Below, piece by piece: positions 44,529-52,400 of a DNA stretch of 64,000 nt. Position 1 is the stretch's first letter, and every line of letters starts with the position of its first letter. The translations under genes and the position numbers were made by a program. The notes beneath the pieces are model-generated. The model saw only the letters and a program-made list of their open reading frames with translations. It was not told the DNA's origin and searched no databases. Source of the stretch: Oceaniglobus trochenteri (GTDB lineage: Bacteria; Pseudomonadota; Alphaproteobacteria; Rhodobacterales; Rhodobacteraceae); NCBI RefSeq assembly GCF_020529025.1, contig NZ_JACNMM010000010.1:62001-126000 (forward strand), written 5' to 3'.

Positions 44529-44670
44529 CGGGCGGGAAGCAGCCTGATGGCAGTGCGGCATGGCGAGCGCAACAACTCTGGCGAACCAGACGTTCATGCA
44601 GGTCGCCGCGACCACCGTGGGCGAGTATTCCGTGTCGAACGGAGATCGGCCTGACGGCAATGCAGCATCC
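44529..44670 (+). repeat. Right member of the inverted repeat pair
   Basis: GGCGGGAAGC, CTGATGGCAGTGCGGCATGG and CGCAACAAC at 44531-44575, then GGCCTGACGGCAATGCAGCA about 106 bp further on. It matches 40309-40441 in inverted orientation. The pair brackets the thioesterase/GNAT/MaoC/trb region. The gap 44327-44902 holds nothing else I recognise. Confidence 0.5.
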
Positions 44671-44902
44671 CCTACTTCTCCGGCCTCCATCGCCGCAAGT
44701 GCCTGGCAATTTACGAGCGCGCCGCGACCAGCCACCTGTCATACTCGGACGTCGTCGAACTCGAAAGCCTGGGCGGGTTGATCCGCACGCTTCAAAATCT
44801 CAAGATTCGCTTGTTTTTCGACCTACAGAGGTCGTAGTACTCAATGTGTGTCTGTCATCAGCAATGCACGATTTGGCCACTCCGCCAGATTGGATTTCAT
44901 CA

Positions 44903-46186
44903 ATGAGCGCCACCTTCAACAATCTGCTTTTGGAGCGTGGTATTGCTCCAGGGGAGGTCGCGCTTCTTCGCCATCACACTCCCAAACGCGGCGCTTCCGC
45001 AGCGAGCATCGCAGATCTTTGGCGCGACGACCCGGAGGGTTTCATCCTCTACCAAGACACCCAAGAGAAGGACCGCCCTATCTTGCGCAAGCGAAGGATA
45101 TGGGCCTCGTTCGTCTCACCGAATCCGGGCGATACACTCTTCGTCGGGCTATTCGATGCGAAGTATTTGAATACGGGAGTGGCCGATTGGACCTGTCCGT
45201 ATCGCGGGGACCAGCCCGGTGAAGGAAAGCCCGTCGACCGCTTTTCCACGCACCTCCGGAGCGAACTGTCCGAGCAGATTGGAAAGCTCCACGTTGACTG
45301 GCCGGATTCCAATGTCCGAACCTGGAAACGCAAAGCTGAGGGGCTGACCCTCCCGGTGGTCCCATCGACGCTCGTGCGGCAGACTGGACTTCCTATTCAT
45401 GATGCGGACCTTGTCGATGCGCTGGAGACGTTGGGTTTCGAACAGCGTAATCACACCGGCAAGGTAGTGCAGATGCGACGCGGCGATTTCATTGTTTACG
45501 TGAAGCGGGAAACTGCTATTCGGCCCCTGGTCGTTCACCCAGGCTTCCTCGACGTGGCGGATAGCCTTCGGGCTCTAGGCGTCGATACCGTTGAGCCACC
45601 TCGGAGCTACGTGAACGCGCATCTTCGGGAATTCCCGGAATACATCGCGCCACATCGCACGACCGTCGGCCGTCACGGGTTTGCTCTCGGCGTCTCCGAT
45701 AGCAATCTGGCTGCTACGATCGCGTTGTTGGAGCGCGCAAGTCGCCTGGAGACTGACGACGGCCCAGTCAGGGTGGTGGCGCCTCCCGAGGACCCGCTCA
45801 CTGAAAAGGAGCGCTTGCAAGCCGCGAGGATCGGTCAAGGCGACTTTCGGAACGCCCTCGTCGTCGCTTGGGGCGGGACGTGTCCGCTGGCTGGCGTTGA
45901 TCACCTTCCGCTTTTGCGTGCCTCCCACATCAAGCCGTGGCGAAGCTCCACGAACACTGAGCGGCTCGACCCCTTCAACGGACTCTTGCTCGCAGTGCAT
46001 GTCGATGCCTTGTTCGATCGAGGTCTCATTTCCTTCCAGGACAACGGAACGTTGCTCGTCTCCAACACGCTGAGCCAGGATAATCTCGACCGATTGGGTA
46101 TCGTCCGAGGCGCGATGATCTCCGGACTCGACGCACGCCATGGGGCGTACCTTGCGCATCATCGCGCCCACTGTTTCGTCCCATAG
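44903..46186 (+). CDS. HNH endonuclease with uncharacterised N-terminal domain
   Basis: A 427-aa protein. The C-terminal HNH_2-type nuclease (about residues 325-385) has CPLAGVDHLPLLRASHIKPW, then ERLDPFNGLLLAVHVDALFD and RGLI, matching the family's C ... LL-ASHI-PW ... NGL-L ... D-LFD-GLI. The N-terminus (VALLRHHTPKRGASAASIAD, WRDDPEGFILYQ, IWASFVSPNPGDTLFVGLFD) resembles a domain I have seen with HNH or GIY-YIG nucleases and may read modified DNA. A modification-dependent restriction role is plausible but unproved. ATG at 44903 or 44864. Confidence 0.72.
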   Translation: MSATFNNLLLERGIAPGEVALLRHHTPKRGASAASIADLWRDDPEGFILYQDTQEKDRPILRKRRIWASFVSPNPGDTLFVGLFDAKYLNTGVADWTCPYRGDQPGEGKPVDRFSTHLRSELSEQIGKLHVDWPDSNVRTWKRKAEGLTLPVVPSTLVRQTGLPIHDADLVDALETLGFEQRNHTGKVVQMRRGDFIVYVKRETAIRPLVVHPGFLDVADSLRALGVDTVEPPRSYVNAHLREFPEYIAPHRTTVGRHGFALGVSDSNLAATIALLERASRLETDDGPVRVVAPPEDPLTEKERLQAARIGQGDFRNALVVAWGGTCPLAGVDHLPLLRASHIKPWRSSTNTERLDPFNGLLLAVHVDALFDRGLISFQDNGTLLVSNTLSQDNLDRLGIVRGAMISGLDARHGAYLAHHRAHCFVP

Positions 46187-46198
46187 CGCGGCTCCGTA

Positions 46199-46780
46199 AT
46201 GAGCACGTTTTCCCACATCACATTGGAGGGCCGTGACAAACCCCTGACCCTGGCCTTGCCGGCGACGGGCAACGCCGCAGCATTCCTGCATTTCGCCCGC
46301 GCGGACGCCTGGAGGGGCTTCATCGCCGGGCTGGGGATAGCCCGGCGAATCCCAGAGAATATCCAGCGAAAATTCGTCCGGGCGCAGACGCTCTACCTGT
46401 TGGGCTGGATCGACTTCAGCCTGATCAAGGCCGGCGAGCTGGCGGCACTGATTGCGCTCGAACGGGCCGTGATGGACCGCCACGGCGGGGAGCTCTTGAA
46501 GAGAAAACGCAGCTTCTCTGCACGCCTCAAGCATATGGTGACAGCCGATGGGCTGACCGGCAGGGACATACCTACGGTCGAGCGCTGCGGTGGGACAGCG
46601 ATCGGGCAGTTCGCCGGCGACGTTCACCCAACCCTTGCCGAGCGGCGGAACACACTCGCCCACGGCGACCCGTTCGACGGCCTCCCGACCGGCAGCCTCC
46701 TTGAGCTCGTCCGCGACCTGATCAACTACGCTTATCGCGATTGCATCGCCGAGGCAGCTTCGTTGGGAGCGCCAACATGA
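46199..46780 (+). CDS. Hypothetical protein, HEPN-like
   Basis: A 193-aa all-helical protein. Near residue 150 it reads LAERRNTLAHGDPFDG, which fits the HEPN Arg-x4-His motif (RNTLAH). It follows the HNH gene by 12 bp and overlaps the next gene (ATGA), which overlaps the third (TGATG), so the three form one operon. HEPN proteins are often RNases or their adaptors in toxin and defence systems. Fold is an inference from the motif. Confidence 0.55.
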   Translation: MSTFSHITLEGRDKPLTLALPATGNAAAFLHFARADAWRGFIAGLGIARRIPENIQRKFVRAQTLYLLGWIDFSLIKAGELAALIALERAVMDRHGGELLKRKRSFSARLKHMVTADGLTGRDIPTVERCGGTAIGQFAGDVHPTLAERRNTLAHGDPFDGLPTGSLLELVRDLINYAYRDCIAEAASLGAPT

Positions 46781-47511
46781 CCACGTTTCGCTGGAAGAAC
46801 TGCTTCGCCGACGTCCTGACGAGCAAGCACGGCCTGACCATCCACTCCTACCTGGACGACGTGATGGTGCCGGCGCTCGAGACGCTCGACGCAAAGATCG
46901 CGGAACTGGGGGCGAGTGACTCGCCCGGTCATCAATTCGCTCAGGCCGACATGGAAGCGGTGAAGAGTGAGGCGATCTTGGCCTTCGGCTTGTCGATCCA
47001 GTCGATCTGGGAACGGCAGATTCGCAGCTATCTGCGCGGTTGCGCGAACAAACTACGCCCCGGCGAGCCCATCGCCGACAAGATCGACAAGGCCAACTGG
47101 AAAGATTTGCAAAAGTGGTTCCGAAGTTTGCGCGGCATAAATTTGGACGAGTTTCCGAGCTTCCCGCTCATCGATATCCTCCAGCACCTCGGCAATGCGT
47201 GCCGCCATGGTGACGGGGACTCGGCGATAGAGCTGCATCGGCGCCGACCCGACCTTTGGCCTGTGATGCCGCCCATGCCGCCCGGCTTTGGCGAGCCGCA
47301 GGCAGGGCCCGCGCCACCGCCTGCAGGCTCGATGGTGATCCCGGTCGCCGCCCTGCGCGAGTTCGTCACCGCGATCGCCGCGTTCTGGCGGGATGCCGAA
47401 TATATCTACAATGAAAGCATTGAACGGAAGCACGAGAACCTCGAAGCCCATCTGGTCAAGCAGCGGGCGGAGCGCAGCTGGTTTCCACAGGCGCGCAACG
47501 AGGCCGGCTGA
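46777..47511 (+). CDS. Hypothetical protein, possible second HEPN-like component
   Basis: A 244-aa protein, mostly helical, with SEAILAFGLSIQSIWERQIR and, near residue 145, LQHLGNACRHGDGDSAIEL. The N-x2-RHG-D segment resembles the active-site region of some HEPN families. A proline-rich linker (PVMPPMPPGFGEPQAGPAPP) near 170 precedes a final helical part. Middle gene of a three-gene operon with overlapping ends. No named homologue recognised. Confidence 0.5.
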   Translation: MTTFRWKNCFADVLTSKHGLTIHSYLDDVMVPALETLDAKIAELGASDSPGHQFAQADMEAVKSEAILAFGLSIQSIWERQIRSYLRGCANKLRPGEPIADKIDKANWKDLQKWFRSLRGINLDEFPSFPLIDILQHLGNACRHGDGDSAIELHRRRPDLWPVMPPMPPGFGEPQAGPAPPPAGSMVIPVAALREFVTAIAAFWRDAEYIYNESIERKHENLEAHLVKQRAERSWFPQARNEAG

Positions 47512-49040
47512 TGGGCGCGAACGCCGCCATGATCACCGTGGTCGAGGATCTCTGGCGCATCCCTCGGCCAGGCCCCAAGAACCTCCTGAGAGCGCCGCGC
47601 TTCAACGCTCTGAGCGAGCTCTGCGCGGCGGAGTATGGCATCGACAAGCCCGTGTTCGCGCTCAGCACCGCTCTGCGATCGCTTGGGCTCCCGTGCCATC
47701 TGCCGGAAGGGAAGACTCATCTGGCGCTCGATCCTGTCGTTGCGGCGAAGGCTCTCGATGAGGCTTGCCGCCGCAAGACGTCGGTGCGCCGTCACTTATG
47801 CCCGCTCGATCTCGCCGACGATCTCCCGGTCATGACGTTTGGGCGGTCGCGGGTTGCGCAATTCAGTGCCGGCGAGTTGGCCGCTCTTTTCGATGCCCCA
47901 CGGATTGAGCGGACCATGCCCAACGAGCCGCTCGACGCTCGGCGGCTTGCGCAATTTCAATGGTTGGTCGTCGAGGAGGAGATTGCCCTCGATCCTCAGC
48001 CGGAGAAGCGCGCGTCGCCGTGGCTGTATATGGCGATGAACCGCGACTTCGGGGAGATCGACCCGCACCTTGGGCAATTTCCGCCGGCAGTTGAGGCTGC
48101 GCTCTTCTACTTGATCCTCGCCCCGTGGGAGGACTGGTCGACTATGCAGGAGGTCGACTGGCGCGGCTTCCGGCTGCCCTGGATTCACACGGTGGACGAG
48201 GACCTGTTCATCCGGCCGGCGACCCCACCGAGCGCGGACAGCCTTACGCTCGAACCATGGATTGTCGATGACGACGGCGAAGAGATCGAACTTGAGCGGG
48301 CGACTGAGCTTCCACTGAGCGACGATGCCAAGCGGGGGCTCGCGTTGATGACCGATCAGGCTTGGCGCGTCGTTGAGACTGCCCGCGCAACCCCCCTATT
48401 CGAGACGCCGATCGTGCACTTTCTAGTGCGGGCCTTCCTGTCGGACGGCATCGATGAGGTCATGGCCCACATGACCGCGATCGAAGCGGCGGTTGGTCTG
48501 GAGATGGATCACAAGGCGTTTACCGCCGAGCGACAGCGCCTGGCGGAAGGTCAGCCAATGCTGGGTTGGATAGCCCTGCTGAATGACGGCGCCCCAGAGG
48601 ATCAGGACATTGATCCCGGAATACTGCCGACCCGTGCTGGCGTTGCGCGGCATGGCGAGCGGCGCTTGCGCCGCCGCCGTCCCCCAGGGCTGGACCCAGG
48701 GCAGCCGGCCCTCCTCCAGCTCGGCGATGATCTTGTCGGTGATGTCGTCATAAAAGTTGGTGCGCGGGCCGCTTTTGCGGGCCGCGTGATGCTCACTGGT
48801 CATCGGGATGATCTCCGCGACGGGCGCCGGAGGCCTCTCCTCCAGCCCTCAACCCGTCACGGAAAACCCGTCCGCACTTTCACTCTCAGGGGGCGTTGCG
48901 GGGTCTCCCCGCTGATGGGGGTGTGTCGGCAACGCCAGTTCCAACCAGGGGGAAGGCTTTCGGCAGAGGTGCTGCGAGCGATACCGCACCAGCGCGGCAC
49001 CACGCCCCAATTTATGCAGGCCAGCATGATTGTCGCTTGA
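47511..49040 (+). pseudogene. Large hypothetical protein, 3' end replaced by antisense of ardC
   Basis: About 340 native residues: a helical N-terminus, then WLYMAMNRDFGEIDPHLGQF, an acidic middle (WIVDDDGEEIELERATELP) and FETPIVHFLVRAFLSDGIDE, VMAHMTAIEAAVGLEMDH. The last is like the start of an Apea-type HEPN domain. From about 48525 the frame runs through the reverse complement of an ArdC gene and beyond as low-complexity RRRRPPGLDPGQPALLQ-type sequence to 49040. The catalytic Arg/His part of the HEPN domain would lie in the lost segment, so the third component of the operon is probably inactive. Confidence 0.55.
48525..48803 (-). pseudogene. ArdC-type antirestriction / ssDNA-binding protein, N-terminal fragment
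   Basis: The minus strand reads TNFYDDITDKIIAELEEGRL, PWVQPWG, NASTGRQYSGINVLILWGAV and TQHWLTFRQALSLGG. This is the DUF1738 N-terminal domain of ArdC/TraC-like proteins, common on conjugative elements. The frame continues to 48423 but after SLGGK the sequence belongs to the opposite-strand gene. The metallopeptidase domain is missing. Confidence 0.75.
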
Positions 49041-49110
49041 AAAGCAAACTAAGAACAAGCTTTCTAGGTTTCAGTGCGTCCCTGAAACATGGATCTTAAC
49101 TGCAAAAATC
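48804..49110. other. Intergenic stretch upstream of the ardC remnant
   Basis: About 307 bp without a supported gene. It contains GC-rich short palindromes (for example GGGGTCTCCCC with GCGTTGC/GCAACGC nearby at 48895-48935). On conjugative elements the region before ardC often holds regulatory or transfer-origin sequence. I see nothing decisive. Confidence 0.3.
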
Positions 49111-50199
49111 CTATGGATCCGAGGTATGATCGCCAAGCAACCCAAGCTGCCTGTCGATTTCCTTGAGTCGCAGCCGAACTGACGCTCGGTCAGATATCGG
49201 ACTACGCGGCGCACTTCGATCGGGAGCACCAGACAACAATGCAATTAGCTCGTCGCGCTCGTCCTCCAATCCCGCCAACTGCTCAACGCGATTTCGTTCA
49301 GATTCACTCTTGGAGAGGCGTTCCTTGGCTTCACTATCTTGCCTCAGACTTTGTTCCACCGCGTCGAGATCTTTCTGAATCTCCGGATGATGTTCGGCGG
49401 CGATCCGTATGAAATTCCCAAATTCGTAGATGTGAAAGTCCTGATCGCTTTCCCGTTTGAACTCTTCGACCAGTTCCGGCCGCGGTCCAAGCTTTTTGCC
49501 CTTATGGATCCACCACCAGTCCTCCTTGACGTCATCGGATATGAAAATGATCGGTCTTTTCTCGGCTTTCGCCTTCTCGATCATGTCTTTCCATATGATC
49601 AGGTCTCCGTACTTGCGGTACTCGTCACCATCCTTCTTCGCGTCGAGGTATCCAGGGGGAACTTTGGCCGCGTATCGGGTCTCTCCCTCTTTCTTGATCT
49701 TCACGAGTTCCGCGTCCGGCCAGCGCTCTCCGACACGATCCTCCAAGAGCTCCGTCAGGCGGTCAACCACCGTCCCGATCTCCGCCTCGGGGTGTGCGTT
49801 CCGCGCGGCATCGATCCTATCTTTGAAATCCGCCAGCTGGACGTCGAGCGCCGAGACCTCGCGCTCAATGTCTATCGTGGGGTGCGCCCTCAACTGTCTC
49901 AGTTGGTCGCGAGCCTGCCGGATCGTCTTCTCGTAGTCCCGGAGGATTTGATCATAGGCGTCCACCACGGAACGCTCGACGTCGAGCCGGTTTCGATGAA
50001 ACTCCAACGCCACCTGATAGGGCACCCAAAGGGACGGTTGCAGGACTCCGAAGAGCCGAAGCAACTCCTCGCGCACCGCTTTCGGGTGCCGCACGCAGTG
50101 CAGCAAGATATTCGCGTCGGGAACGAAGAGCGCGTGCTCCCAGATGTTGGCGAGCTCCTCGGCCGTTTTCGGATACCATCCCTCAAGCGCCTTCCGCAT
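49111..50199 (-). CDS. PIN-like domain protein (predicted RNase)
   Basis: A 362-aa protein with a PIN_8-type fold. LFVPDANILLHCVRHPKAVR carries the first Asp. A long helical insertion with heptad character (IRQARDQLRQLRAHPTIDIE) follows. KYGDLIIWKDMIEKAKAEKR and IIFISDDVKEDWWW hold the later acidic residues. The C-terminus is a charged coiled coil (RVEQLAGLEDERDELIALLS). Last gene of a six-gene operon, 3 bp after the preceding stop. Probably an RNA- or DNA-cleaving effector attached to the methyltransferase system; target unknown. Confidence 0.72.
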   Translation of the reverse strand: MRKALEGWYPKTAEELANIWEHALFVPDANILLHCVRHPKAVREELLRLFGVLQPSLWVPYQVALEFHRNRLDVERSVVDAYDQILRDYEKTIRQARDQLRQLRAHPTIDIEREVSALDVQLADFKDRIDAARNAHPEAEIGTVVDRLTELLEDRVGERWPDAELVKIKKEGETRYAAKVPPGYLDAKKDGDEYRKYGDLIIWKDMIEKAKAEKRPIIFISDDVKEDWWWIHKGKKLGPRPELVEEFKRESDQDFHIYEFGNFIRIAAEHHPEIQKDLDAVEQSLRQDSEAKERLSKSESERNRVEQLAGLEDERDELIALLSGAPDRSAPRSPISDRASVRLRLKEIDRQLGLLGDHTSDP

Positions 50200-50202
50200 C
50201 CC

Positions 50203-50730
50203 TCACTCCCACCAAACGATCGGATCGACACCGAGGCGCGCGGCGGCGTCTCGAACCAGTTCTCGCGTATCGAGATCGACCGTTTTGCCATTCTCAATCA
50301 CGACCACCGAGCACGCTTTCGCGCGAGACGACGCTCGCTGCCGCTCGAAAGCCGCCATCAGAAGGTGCTTCCAATCCCGGCTGTTTCCCCAGCAGACCAC
50401 CCGTCCATCGCTCAAGAGCAGGCCGTGAGGTTTAATGTATTTTCGGACGATCGTGAGTTCTGGTGGAATGTCGAGGGCGCGAAGAACTTGATCCGCGCTT
50501 GCAAGCAACCGCTCGCGGGCGTAGTCCTTGACCAAAGTATCCTTGATATAAACCCGGACAGCGCGCGGATCCATGAAATGCCCGAGCTTGCCGCCGATCT
50601 CCGGCGCGCGGGTCCATTGCTCATAAAAGTTCGAGTGGTCGGCGTCCGACATGGTCAGCCAGCTCAAATCATCCAGCTTCGCCCAAAGCGCCTCCTTGAT
50701 CGCGCGCCTGATCTCCTCGGGCATATTCAT
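50203..50730 (-). CDS. Hypothetical protein in the methyltransferase/GHKL operon
   Basis: A 175-aa protein I do not recognise. Notable segments are DLSWLTMSDADHSNFYEQWT, MDPRAVRVYIKDTLVKDYAR, GLLLSDGRVVCWGNSRDWKH and a basic middle (ERQRASSRAKACSVV). It is soluble and mixed alpha/beta. It overlaps the helicase gene by 4 bp and is 3 bp from the PIN gene, so it belongs to the same transcript. It may be an adaptor or specificity subunit. Confidence 0.6.
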   Translation of the reverse strand: MNMPEEIRRAIKEALWAKLDDLSWLTMSDADHSNFYEQWTRAPEIGGKLGHFMDPRAVRVYIKDTLVKDYARERLLASADQVLRALDIPPELTIVRKYIKPHGLLLSDGRVVCWGNSRDWKHLLMAAFERQRASSRAKACSVVVIENGKTVDLDTRELVRDAAARLGVDPIVWWE

Positions 50731-52400
50731 TGTACGGTCCCCCCGCCATGAGGCTCCGGGAAGTCGAAGCGAGGCAGTTCCAGCATCGCGTCGCCCTCGC
50801 GAGAGAAAAGATCAGCCTGATCCTTCATCCATTCCAACATGAAGCTCCCGGCGCTGGCGTCGCGGAACTCCACCACCCCGGGCAGGCGAAGGCGCTCGAT
50901 GTCGCCCTTCGCGCCTCGCTCCAGTTCGATCACCTCCGAAATCCTGCGGATATCACTCACGAAGTCCAGGACCACCACTTTGTCTTTGGTCGGACTTGTA
51001 CGCAGGCCTCGCCCCAACTGTTGCACGAAGATTCTGCGACTATGGGTCACTCGCATGAACGCGATGAGGTCGACGTCAGGCACGTCCACGCCCTCGTTGA
51101 AGAGATCGCGGGTCGTGACCAGGTCGAGGGCCCCACTCCTGAAACGGGCCATCACCTCGTCACGTTCGCGAGCGGACATCTCACCGGTGATGGCCTCGCA
51201 GCGTAGACCGAAGAGCCCCAGCATCGCCGCGAAGCTTTTTGCGTGCAAAACGGTGGAGCAAAACACGATACCGGACCGGCGGGCTTCGGCGTCGAACACC
51301 TCCCTGATCCTGCGGGCGGCCTCCTCGTCGCGAGTCGGCAGCAGCAAACGCTTGTTCAACTGCGTGATCGAATATGCGTTGCGGGATTGATCACGCACGA
51401 GTTGCCAATCGATGTCGTCGGCGAACATGCGGTAGTCGGCCTCGCACAGAAAGCCGCGCTTCAGCCCTTCCGCGATTCCTACTCGAATAACGGGAGGCCC
51501 TAGAAGTGTGTCGATGTCATAGCCGTCCCCTCGCCAGGGTGTCGCGGTGACGCCGCCAATCATGGAATCCACCATGCGATCGGTTACTTGGCGGAAGGTG
51601 TCGGAGCCCACATGATGCGCCTCGTCGATCAAGACGAGCCCGAAGTCCGGAAGCTCGTCGAGCCGAGCGACCGCGCTCTGAACGGTCGCGAAGGTTATCC
51701 CCTCCCAGAACGCCGGCGTCTCGCCTCCGATCAGGCGATGGGTCGGGATTGATTTCGGTAGCTGATCCCAGAACGCGCGTTGCAACTGGTCCACGAGTTC
51801 GCGTGTTCCGGCCAACACAAGGGCTCTGCCATCCGGGATACGCGCGTCCGCGAAGAGACGCGCGGTCGCCTCCGACATCACCACGGTCTTGCCGAGACCT
51901 GTGGCGAGCACGACCTGCCCCCTACCCGTCTCCCGAAGCGCGCCCACGAAAAGCTCCACGGCGCTTTCCTGATAGTCCCTCAGATCTCTGCGCGCTGGTG
52001 GGAATTCCGGGCTCTTTTGGGCCATTGCGAGGAGTGTCGCAGGTTCAAGAACCCCGATCTTCAGACCAAGTTTGCCCCAGCGTTCAATGGCGGAGCGTGT
52101 CGCGGGGCCCGCAGGGCGAGAGGTCGCCACATACATGCGCGATGCGCGGTAGAAGCGCCCCGCCTCGGCGACCTCGTCCACTGCGGCGGCCGCCGCGTAA
52201 CCATTTGTGGTGAACTTACATTGGATGACCCAGAGTTCGCCATTCTTCCGACCCAAAACATCCGCGCCGCGATCGCCGGACCCACCCACAACCCGAACAT
52301 CCTGGAAACCATTGCAGATCAACAGCCGAGCGACATCACGCTCGAAGGCCTGCCAAGGCCCTTTCAGTAGTCGTCTGGCATCCAGAAAGGCGTCCGTCAT
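50727..52400 (-). CDS. Mrr-type nuclease fused to DEAD/DEAH superfamily II helicase
   Basis: A 557-aa protein. The N-terminal PD-(D/E)xK domain (about 15-125) has FERDVARLLICNGFQDVRVV, Asp47 in GDRGADVLG and the QCK motif (60-62). The helicase follows: motif I ATGLGKTVV, motif II DEAHH, motif III TATPW, motif V-like RDLFNEGVDVPDVDLIAF and motif VI QQLGRGLR. The combination suits an ATP-driven restriction enzyme. It overlaps the GHKL gene upstream and the unknown gene downstream by 4 bp each. Confidence 0.86.
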   Translation of the reverse strand: MTDAFLDARRLLKGPWQAFERDVARLLICNGFQDVRVVGGSGDRGADVLGRKNGELWVIQCKFTTNGYAAAAAVDEVAEAGRFYRASRMYVATSRPAGPATRSAIERWGKLGLKIGVLEPATLLAMAQKSPEFPPARRDLRDYQESAVELFVGALRETGRGQVVLATGLGKTVVMSEATARLFADARIPDGRALVLAGTRELVDQLQRAFWDQLPKSIPTHRLIGGETPAFWEGITFATVQSAVARLDELPDFGLVLIDEAHHVGSDTFRQVTDRMVDSMIGGVTATPWRGDGYDIDTLLGPPVIRVGIAEGLKRGFLCEADYRMFADDIDWQLVRDQSRNAYSITQLNKRLLLPTRDEEAARRIREVFDAEARRSGIVFCSTVLHAKSFAAMLGLFGLRCEAITGEMSARERDEVMARFRSGALDLVTTRDLFNEGVDVPDVDLIAFMRVTHSRRIFVQQLGRGLRTSPTKDKVVVLDFVSDIRRISEVIELERGAKGDIERLRLPGVVEFRDASAGSFMLEWMKDQADLFSREGDAMLELPRFDFPEPHGGGTVQ

